14,035 bases of DNA from Chloroflexota bacterium (GTDB lineage: Bacteria > Chloroflexota > Dormibacteria > CF-121), in assembly GCA_005889285.1 (NCBI GenBank), contig VBFF01000033.1, positions 1 through 14,035 of the forward strand, written 5' to 3'. Shown piece after piece: positions 7,461 to 12,225 of this stretch; within the stretch, counting starts at the first letter, position 1; each line of letters begins with the position of its first letter. The translations under genes and the position numbers were made by a program. Under the pieces are notes generated by a model, which was given only the letters and a program-made list of their open reading frames with translations, did not search any database and was not told the DNA's origin.

Positions 7461-7468
7461 AAGGAGGT
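7461..7468 (+). promoter_or_regulatory. Near-consensus ribosome binding site of cold-shock gene copy 2
   Basis: AAGGAGGT lies 7 bases before the ATG at 7476. It fixes the start; the same frame is open upstream from 7356 through non-coding leader. Confidence 0.9.
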
Positions 7469-7475
7469 CCACACA

Positions 7476-7670
7476 ATGTCTGGAACCATCAAGAAGCTCG
7501 TCGCCGAGCGCGGATTCGGGTTTATCACCGCCGAAGACGGCAACGACTACTTCTTCCATCGCAGCGGCAGCGCCGACTTCGATCGCCTGGATACCGGTGT
7601 CAAGGTCAGTTTCGTAACTGAGCCGAGCCCCAAGGGTCCGCGAGCGACCAACGTTCGCGCCGAGGTCTAA
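7476..7670 (+). CDS. Cold-shock domain protein (CspA family), copy 2
   Basis: This 64-residue single cold-shock domain protein is predicted to bind single-stranded nucleic acid. RNP1 is RGFGFI (residues 12-17), RNP2 is YFFHRS (25-30), and the end is SPKGPRATNVRAEV. Compared with copy 1 (6471-6674) it lacks a few residues in the loop after RNP2 (GSADFDRL against GVDTSLNFDSL) and shares the KK(L/I)V(A/S)(E/D)RGFGFI opening. It has an almost ideal ribosome site, a two-hairpin leader (7386-7459) and a strong terminator (7686-7720). It is therefore most likely a monocistronic gene that can be highly expressed. The family is certain; induction by cold is inferred, and the window has no promoter I can call with confidence. 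Confidence 0.95.
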   Translation: MSGTIKKLVAERGFGFITAEDGNDYFFHRSGSADFDRLDTGVKVSFVTEPSPKGPRATNVRAEV

Positions 7671-7685
7671 AGAGACCATAAGAGA

Positions 7686-7720
7686 GACCCCCGCCCCGAG
7701 AGGGCCGGGGGTCTTTTTTT
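7686..7720 (+). terminator. Intrinsic terminator after cold-shock gene copy 2
   Basis: GACCCCC plus GCCC pairs with GGGC plus GGGGGTC (one bulged base) around a short loop, followed by seven T (7714-7720). It starts 16 bases after the stop codon. Confidence 0.93.
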
Positions 7721-7759
7721 GCCTTAGGCACTCTGACCGAGCAGGAACGGCGTCACCGC

Positions 7760-10555
7760 ATGGTCACACCGGTGGAGCTAATGGCACCCCCCGCCCCGGT
7801 CCTCCCCAGCAAGCACGTGGGGAGGTACTTTCAGACCTTCCGGCATCTCAACCGGGACTTCGCCATCGCCGCCGCGCTGGCGGCCCTCCTGACGGCCGGA
7901 TTTGGCGCCTGGATGGCGCTGCGGGTCGCGGGCGTCGACGTCAGCCAGGCGGTTGACGATGTCGGGGAGGGGGTGGCCGCGCTGTTGGCCGCGGCTGCCT
8001 GCGCCGTGGCGGCGTGGCGCCATCGCGGTCGCATGCGACTGGCGTGTGCATTGCTCGGGGCATCGGCGCTCGTCTGGACGGCGGGCGAAGCCGCCTGGTG
8101 CTACTTCGAACTCATCCTCAAGCAGCAGGTGCCCTTTCCGTCCGCCGCCGACGCCGGGTTCCTGGCGGCGGTGCCCTTCGTCGTCGCCGGGGTCGCCTTC
8201 TTCCCGGGTCGCCATCGCGCGGCCTCGCGCCCCGCCTCACTGCTGGACGGCGCCATCATCGCGGGCGCGCTGCTGCTGATCAGTTGGGCCACCGTTCTCG
8301 GCATCGTCTACCGCGCCGGCTCCGACTCGACCCTGTCGATGCTGCTCGGCCTGGCCTATCCGATCAGCGACATCGTGATCGCCGTCATGGCGCTCATGCT
8401 GCTGGGCCGCACCGCCGGGGCGGCGCGCCTTCCCCTGTTGTTGGTGACGGCCGGCCTCTTCGCGTCGCTCCTATCCGATAGCGCCTTGGCCTACCTGACC
8501 GCGGGCAACGCCTACGGCAAGGTGCAACTCATCGATACTGGCTGGGTCGCCGGCTACCTCCTGATCGCGCTCGGCGCTGTCCGGGCGGCCCTTGCGGCCG
8601 GGCCGGCCGCCGAGGCCGATGATCAGCCGTTCGGTCGCTGGACACTCGTGCTCCCCTACATCCCGGTGACGATCGCCGCGGTCCTCGCCGTGCTCAAGAA
8701 CGTCGGTGGTGCGCCCGACCCCTTCCTGCTCTGGGACCTCATCATCGTGGTCGGACTCGTCCTGCTCCGTCAGTTCATCGTGATCTGGGACAACTACGCG
8801 CTCAACCAGAAGCTGGAATCGCAGTCCGCCGCGTTGCGAGACAGTGAAGCGCACTTCCGCTCGCTGGTGCAGAACTCCGGTGACGTCGTGGTGCTCGCCG
8901 ATGCGCAGGGCGTGGTTCGCTTCGTCAGTACCTCGATCGACCGGTTCTTCGCCTATACCGCGACCGAGCTCGAGGGTCAAGCCTTCAGCGAGCTCCTGCA
9001 TCCATCCGACCGGGCGGCGTTTGCCGCCGGCTTGAAGAAGGCGCTGACGGCGTCGGCGATGCCGGTCGGCGTCGACTGCCGGTTCCGGCACAAGCTCGGC
9101 AGCTGGACCCACTGCGAGGTGACGATCACCAACCTCCTGCACCGGTCGAGCTCGCAGGCGCTGGTGTTGAACATCCGCGACGTGACCGACCGGAAGGAGA
9201 TGGAAGAGCGGCTCGCCTATCTCGGGGCGCATGACCCCGTCACGAACCTGCCGAACCGGATCGCTTTTCGCAACCAGGTCGACGAGGCGCTGGAGCGCAG
9301 CGCACCGGGGCGCGCCATTGCCGTGCTGGCGCTCGACATCGATGACTTCAAGCTGCTCAATGACGCGCTCGGGCACCGCACCGGCGACGACGTCCTGGGA
9401 ATGGTCGGCGGGCGGCTGGGAAAGATCGTGTCCGCCGGCGACGTGGTGGCGCGGATCGGCGCGGACGAGTTTGGGATCCTGATGAAGACCGTTCTCAACG
9501 ACAATCAGCCGGTCCGCCTGGCGGAGCGCATCTTCCAGCATTTCAGAACTCCGTTCAAGGTGGAGGAGCGCGAGATGGTCATGCGGCTCAGCATCGGGAT
9601 CACTGGGCCGGCCGCGCTCGAGGACACGGCTGAGAACCTGATGCGCAACGCGGACATTGCCCTCAACGCGGCCAAGGCGCGCGGCAAGGGGAGGTACGAG
9701 CGATACGAGCCGACCCAACATGCGGCCATCAGCGACCGGATGGATCTCGAGTCCGACCTGGCGCACGCGCTGGAACGGCGCCAGTTCGTGCTCCACTATC
9801 AGCCGGCGGTTCGGCTCCGCGACGGTACGATCATCGGGTTCGAGGCTTTCCTGCGGTGGAATCATCCGCGTCGCGGCTTGCTCGCTCCCGGGGATTTTCT
9901 TGACCTGGCCGAGGAGACCGGGATGGTCAGCGCGCTGCAACGCTGGGTGCTCGGACAGGCGTGCGCCGACGGGCGGCGCTGGCAGCTCAAGTTTCCGGTG
10001 GAGCCGGCGCTCCAGGTCAGCGTCAACGTCAGCCAGCGCGGGTTGACCGAGGCCGACCTCGTGGCCGATGTCACCCAGGCCTGCACCGCCGCCGCGTTTC
10101 CCCCCGCGCAGCTCGTCCTCGAACTGACCCAGGGCGCGACGCTGGAAGGCAAAGCGATCGTCCCCCGCTTGCTCGAGCTCCACGAGCGCGGGGTGAGCGT
10201 GGCGCTGGATGACTTCGGGGCTCACGCGGCGCCCTTGAGCGCGCTGCGCGACTTACCAGTGGACATCGTCAAGCTCGATCACTCCTTCGTCGCCCGGATG
10301 GCCACCAGTCCGACCGATGCCACCGTCGCCCGAGCGGTCATCGACCTGGGCAATGCCCTTGGAATGATGACGATCGCCGACGGGATCGAGCGGGCCGATC
10401 AGCTCGCTGCGCTGCGCGAGATGAATTGTCCCGCCGGGCAGGGCTATTACCTGTCTCGGCCCTTACCGGCCGCAGGCGTCGACCGCCTGCTGGCCGAGTG
10501 CGCCCGTGATGGGGGACTAGTGGTGCCGGCGTTCCGTCTCGACCGCGCCAGCTAA
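7760..10555 (+). CDS. Membrane-anchored PAS-GGDEF-EAL protein (cyclic di-GMP turnover or sensing)
   Basis: This 931-residue protein has about nine or ten hydrophobic segments (about residues 34-343), a PAS domain (about 360-475), GGDEF (about 480-650) and EAL (about 660-910). The GGDEF part keeps DIDDFKLLND and GHRTGDD, but the signature is GADEF (567-571). The allosteric RxxD site five residues upstream reads SAGD, so product inhibition is probably absent. The EAL part has GFEAFLRW (Glu695), Asn756, Glu788, Asp817-Asp818, Lys838, Glu877 and QGYY. The usual ELTES is ELTQG, and the loop normally read DDFGTGYSS is DDFGAHAAP. Metal ligands therefore look mostly present while the loop 6 region is altered, and net activity cannot be read from sequence. 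The membrane region resembles no named sensor I recognise with certainty. Start ATG 7760 is chosen; ATG 7781 with GGTGGAG three bases before it is an alternative. It is likely monocistronic and followed by repeat array E. Confidence 0.93.
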   Translation: MVTPVELMAPPAPVLPSKHVGRYFQTFRHLNRDFAIAAALAALLTAGFGAWMALRVAGVDVSQAVDDVGEGVAALLAAAACAVAAWRHRGRMRLACALLGASALVWTAGEAAWCYFELILKQQVPFPSAADAGFLAAVPFVVAGVAFFPGRHRAASRPASLLDGAIIAGALLLISWATVLGIVYRAGSDSTLSMLLGLAYPISDIVIAVMALMLLGRTAGAARLPLLLVTAGLFASLLSDSALAYLTAGNAYGKVQLIDTGWVAGYLLIALGAVRAALAAGPAAEADDQPFGRWTLVLPYIPVTIAAVLAVLKNVGGAPDPFLLWDLIIVVGLVLLRQFIVIWDNYALNQKLESQSAALRDSEAHFRSLVQNSGDVVVLADAQGVVRFVSTSIDRFFAYTATELEGQAFSELLHPSDRAAFAAGLKKALTASAMPVGVDCRFRHKLGSWTHCEVTITNLLHRSSSQALVLNIRDVTDRKEMEERLAYLGAHDPVTNLPNRIAFRNQVDEALERSAPGRAIAVLALDIDDFKLLNDALGHRTGDDVLGMVGGRLGKIVSAGDVVARIGADEFGILMKTVLNDNQPVRLAERIFQHFRTPFKVEEREMVMRLSIGITGPAALEDTAENLMRNADIALNAAKARGKGRYERYEPTQHAAISDRMDLESDLAHALERRQFVLHYQPAVRLRDGTIIGFEAFLRWNHPRRGLLAPGDFLDLAEETGMVSALQRWVLGQACADGRRWQLKFPVEPALQVSVNVSQRGLTEADLVADVTQACTAAAFPPAQLVLELTQGATLEGKAIVPRLLELHERGVSVALDDFGAHAAPLSALRDLPVDIVKLDHSFVARMATSPTDATVARAVIDLGNALGMMTIADGIERADQLAALREMNCPAGQGYYLSRPLPAAGVDRLLAECARDGGLVVPAFRLDRAS

Positions 10556-10571
10556 ACGCGACTCCTAAAAT

Positions 10572-10631
10572 CCCTCCCCGCTTGCGGAGTCTTTTTCCCT
10601 CCCCCGCTTGCGGGGGAGGGTAGGGTGGGGG
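10572..10631 (+). repeat. Composite GC repeat, copy E unit 1
   Basis: A short hairpin (CTCCCCGC-TT-GCGGAG, 10574-10589) and TCTTTTT are followed by a long perfect hairpin (10597-10607 with 10610-10620) and the tail to 10631, giving G5-A-G3-TA-G3-T-G5. It begins 17 bases after the GGDEF-EAL stop and may act as its terminator through the short hairpin and T-run. Confidence 0.9.
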
Positions 10632-10640
10632 CCTTTTTTT

Positions 10641-10703
10641 CTCCCCGCCCTGCGGAGTTTTCATTTCCCCTCCCCCGCGTGCGGGGGAGGGTCAGGGAGG
10701 GGG
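10641..10703 (+). repeat. Composite GC repeat, copy E unit 2, left end of the DUF559 unit
   Basis: A second unit with the same order lies about 70 bases after the first: short hairpin CTCCCCGC-CCT-GCGGAG (10641-10657), T-rich spacer, long hairpin (10668-10690) and tail to 10703, giving G5-A-G3-TCA-G3-A-G5. The tail overlaps the 3' end of the DUF559 gene and, on the minus strand, supplies its last Pro codons and TGA stop. Confidence 0.9.
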
Positions 10704-11057
10704 TTCGAGCAAGACGATGCGAATCTTTTCCAGGACGCTTTCAGTCTGTTGAAGAACTTCGTTGTTCCAGAAACGCAGGACTCTGAAGCCCCGACCTCGG
10801 AGCCACGCCGTGCGCTCTTCATCTCGGCTGAGGGCCGGCTGGTGCTGGCTGCCGTCGACCTCGACAACGAGCTGAGCTTTTACGCAGAGGAAATCGACGA
10901 CGTAGGGTCCCATGGGAACTTGGCGACGGAAGTGGTGGCCACCCATCTGGTTTGCGCGGAGTCGGAACCAGAGACGAACTTCGGCATCTGTCATCTGGTC
11001 GCGCAGTTCTCGGGCTCGCTGAGGGTCAGGACGCGACACGCTGGGCATAACGATCAT
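10692..11057 (-). CDS. DUF559 (Vsr-like, restriction-endonuclease-fold) protein
   Basis: This 121-residue protein fits the DUF559 family, relatives of the very-short-patch-repair endonuclease with a PD-(D/E)xK-like fold. The family order is visible: ARELRDQMTDAEVRLWFRLR (15-34), GHHFRRQVPMGPYVVDF (40-56, Asp55), LVVEVDGSQH (63-72, Glu66 and Asp68), DEERTAWLRGRGFRVLRFWNN (79-99). These residues are likely metal ligands, inferred from the family. The frame extends upstream to 11312, but that part translates a GC repeat and precedes the family N-terminus, so ATG 11057 (or ATG 11048) is preferred. Neither has a classic ribosome site; a G-rich repeat tail ends 13 bases before 11057. The last codons (PPP-stop) lie in the repeat on the other side. 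The physiological role of DUF559 proteins is unclear to me; repair, restriction or mobility are all possible. Confidence 0.88.
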   Translation of the reverse strand: MIVMPSVSRPDPQRARELRDQMTDAEVRLWFRLRANQMGGHHFRRQVPMGPYVVDFLCVKAQLVVEVDGSQHQPALSRDEERTAWLRGRGFRVLRFWNNEVLQQTESVLEKIRIVLLEPPP

Positions 11058-11070
11058 CAGCAACGTTACG

Positions 11071-11151
11071 CCCCCACCCTGCCCTCCCCCGCAAGCGGGG
11101 GAGGGAACAATCAACGCGCTCACCGTGCCCCTCCCGAGTAAGCGGGAGAGG
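11071..11151 (-). repeat. Composite GC repeat, copy F, right end of the DUF559 unit
   Basis: Read on the minus strand, a short imperfect hairpin (11151-11127) is followed by a 21-base spacer. The long perfect hairpin comes next (11105-11095 with 11092-11082), then the tail to 11071, giving G5-A-G3-CA-G3-T-G5. The orientation is inverted relative to copy E, and the tail points at the DUF559 start. Confidence 0.87.
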
Positions 11152-11231
11152 CAAATCGGAACGAAAGCGGTGGAGGCGAATAGAAAAGCAAGTAGGGTAA
11201 GACTCAAACCAACAAGGAGAAGGAGGATCGC

Positions 11232-11807
11232 ATGGGCAGGATCGTGGTAACCGAGTTCGTCTCGCTCGATGGCGTGATGGAGGACCCGGGCGGCAGCGAG
11301 CACTCGAAGCACGGAGCCTGGACCTTCAAGTTCAATCGCGGCGAAGAGGGCAACAAGTTCAAGGTCGACGAGGTCCAGAACGCCGAGGCGCAGCTATTGG
11401 GCCGCGTGACCTATGAGGGCTTTGCCGAGGCCTGGCCAACCAGGACTGGTGACCCGTTCTCGGACAAGTTCAACAGCATGCCGAAGTACGTCGTCTCCTC
11501 GAAGCTGAAGAAGGCCGACTGGAACAACTCGACGATCCTCAAAGGGGACGTCGTCGACGAGGTTTCCAAGCTCAAGCAGAAGGTGCCTGGCGACATCCTG
11601 GTCAGCGGCAGCGCGAAGCTGGTGCAGACGCTGATCGCGAATGACCTCGTCGACCAGTTGAACCTGATGGTCTTTCCGGTCATCCTCGGGAGCGGGAAGC
11701 GGCTCTTCGGTGAAACCAAGGACCTCAAGACGCTCCAGCTGGCGGAGTCAAAGACCGTTGGCGACGGCGTCGCCATCCTTGTTTACAAGCCCGCCGGCAA
11801 GAACTAG
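11232..11807 (+). CDS. Dihydrofolate reductase-family protein (RibD C-terminal-like domain)
   Basis: This 191-residue cytoplasmic protein belongs to the RibD_C/bacterial DHFR-like superfamily (YyaP/YwjB type). Landmarks are the opening IVVTEFVSLDGVMEDPGG (residues 4-21), LLGRVTYEGFAEAWP (55-69), KYVVSSKL (85-92), and GDILVSGSAKLVQTLIANDLVDQLNLMVFPVILGSGKRLF across about 120-160. These match an NADPH-binding reductase fold. Members outside riboflavin synthesis mostly lack a known substrate, so a true dihydrofolate reductase activity should not be assumed. The ATG at 11232 has AGGAGG (11221-11226) five bases upstream. It is transcribed away from the DUF559 gene. No riboflavin or folate genes lie in the window. 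There is no clear terminator immediately after it; the structured region at 11816-11957 follows and could end its transcript or lead the next gene. Confidence 0.9.
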   Translation: MGRIVVTEFVSLDGVMEDPGGSEHSKHGAWTFKFNRGEEGNKFKVDEVQNAEAQLLGRVTYEGFAEAWPTRTGDPFSDKFNSMPKYVVSSKLKKADWNNSTILKGDVVDEVSKLKQKVPGDILVSGSAKLVQTLIANDLVDQLNLMVFPVILGSGKRLFGETKDLKTLQLAESKTVGDGVAILVYKPAGKN

Positions 11808-11815
11808 CCATGGGG

Positions 11816-11957
11816 AAGTGACGGCAATCGGCGGACGGGACTACGTAATCCGAAGGAGACCCGGCCCCGAATTCACCGATCCGTCACTTTTCCCTCGCAG
11901 ACCACGTTCATCGCTTTGACCTCCTGCGAGGGACTGGATGCCACACTGAGCCCAGTC
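11816..11957 (+). promoter_or_regulatory. Multi-hairpin region upstream of the Flp pilin gene
   Basis: Three inverted repeats lie in series. AAGTGACGG (11816-11824) pairs with CCGTCACTT (11881-11889), extended inward by ATCGG/CCGAT. CCCTCGCAG (11892-11900) pairs with CTGCGAGGG (11924-11932). GACTGG (11932-11937) pairs with CCAGTC (11952-11957), followed by TCTTT. The first could terminate the reductase transcript. The set could instead be a pilin mRNA leader. TTGACC at 11916-11921 resembles a -35 box but has no good -10 partner. It matches no riboswitch class I know. Confidence 0.5.
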
Positions 11958-11965
11958 TCTTTCAC

Positions 11966-11974
11966 AGGAGGTGA
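11966..11974 (+). promoter_or_regulatory. Perfect ribosome binding site of the Flp pilin gene
   Basis: AGGAGGTGA lies 5 bases before ATG 11980 and overlaps the alternative GTG at 11971, so the ATG is the start. Full match to the anti-Shine-Dalgarno suggests high expression, as expected for a structural pilin. Confidence 0.9.
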
Positions 11975-11979
11975 AACGA

Positions 11980-12159
11980 ATGTTTGCCAGCATCTACAAC
12001 AAGATCCGCAATCTGCTCAACCGTGAGGAAGGGCAGGGTATGGTCGAGTACGCCCTTATCCTCGTCTTGATCGCCGTCGTGGTCATCGTAGTTCTGATCA
12101 TCCTCGGCAACCAGGTCAAGAACGTCTTCTGCAACATCTCGGGCGGTCTGGGCCAGTAG
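11980..12159 (+). CDS. flp: Flp-type IVb pilin
   Basis: This 59-residue prepilin is the major subunit type of Tad/Flp pili, used for adhesion and surface colonisation. It has a short basic leader (MFASIYNKIRNLLNREEG) and then QGMVEYALILVLIAVVVIVVL, the Flp hydrophobic N-terminal helix. The family pattern G|xxxxEY predicts cleavage by a TadV-type peptidase after Gly18, leaving Glu23 as the fifth mature residue next to Tyr24. A single Cys51 lies near the C-terminus. No tad/cpa/rcp assembly genes are in this window, so the assembly machinery must be encoded elsewhere or further along. The gene has a perfect ribosome site, a structured upstream region and a strong terminator, so it is probably expressed alone at a high level. 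It converges with the exporter gene on the other strand. Confidence 0.95.
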   Translation: MFASIYNKIRNLLNREEGQGMVEYALILVLIAVVVIVVLIILGNQVKNVFCNISGGLGQ

Positions 12160-12174
12160 GCCTCAACCGCAAGC

Positions 12175-12212
12175 GAGAAAGGGTCCCAACGCGGGGCCCT
12201 TTCTCTTTTTTT
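12175..12212 (+). terminator. Intrinsic terminator of the Flp pilin gene
   Basis: GAGAAAGGGTCCC (12175-12187) pairs with GGGGCCCTTTCTC (12193-12205). This makes a 13-bp stem with one G-T pair and a 5-base loop, followed by seven T. Confidence 0.95.
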
Positions 12213-12225
12213 GTCCCCGCTCGTT

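Larger units (their letters stand above)
10641..11151. mobile_element. Putative DUF559 unit bounded by inverted composite repeats
   Basis: From left to right: short hairpin, long hairpin, G-rich tail pointing inward, DUF559 gene, G-rich tail pointing inward (on the minus strand), long hairpin, short hairpin. The two long units (10668-10703 and 11105-11071) are inverted copies of about 36 bases that differ at only a few positions. The layout resembles a small transposable or REP-like unit with the nuclease gene inside. No target-site duplication is obvious and mobility is not shown, so the call is tentative. Confidence 0.4.

Noticed and set aside
6471..7679. A 402-codon minus-strand open frame containing the cold-shock gene at its end
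   Set aside because: Only the last 67 codons are a real protein. The rest is antisense to the DUF2269-like gene and cold-shock copy 2 and translates GC repeats into Gly/Pro runs.
8471..10225. A 584-codon minus-strand open frame
   Set aside because: It lies wholly antisense to the well-supported GGDEF-EAL gene, and its composition (Arg/Glu/Gly/Val-rich, no family motifs) is typical of shadow frames in GC-rich DNA.
10572..11151. CRISPR array
   Set aside because: The repeats are self-palindromic, irregularly spaced, and lack unique spacers of constant length; no cas genes are present.
10641..11151. Classical insertion sequence
   Set aside because: There is no transposase with a DDE, HUH or serine/tyrosine recombinase motif, and no target-site duplication is visible. 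It is kept only as a tentative repeat-bounded nuclease unit.
11058..11312. N-terminal extension of the DUF559 gene
   Set aside because: The extension runs through repeat copy F and antisense to the start of the reductase gene, with no family similarity.
11816..11957. Known riboswitch (for example a cyclic di-GMP type) upstream of the pilin gene
   Set aside because: The conserved sequence blocks of the classes I know are absent; only the hairpins are supported.
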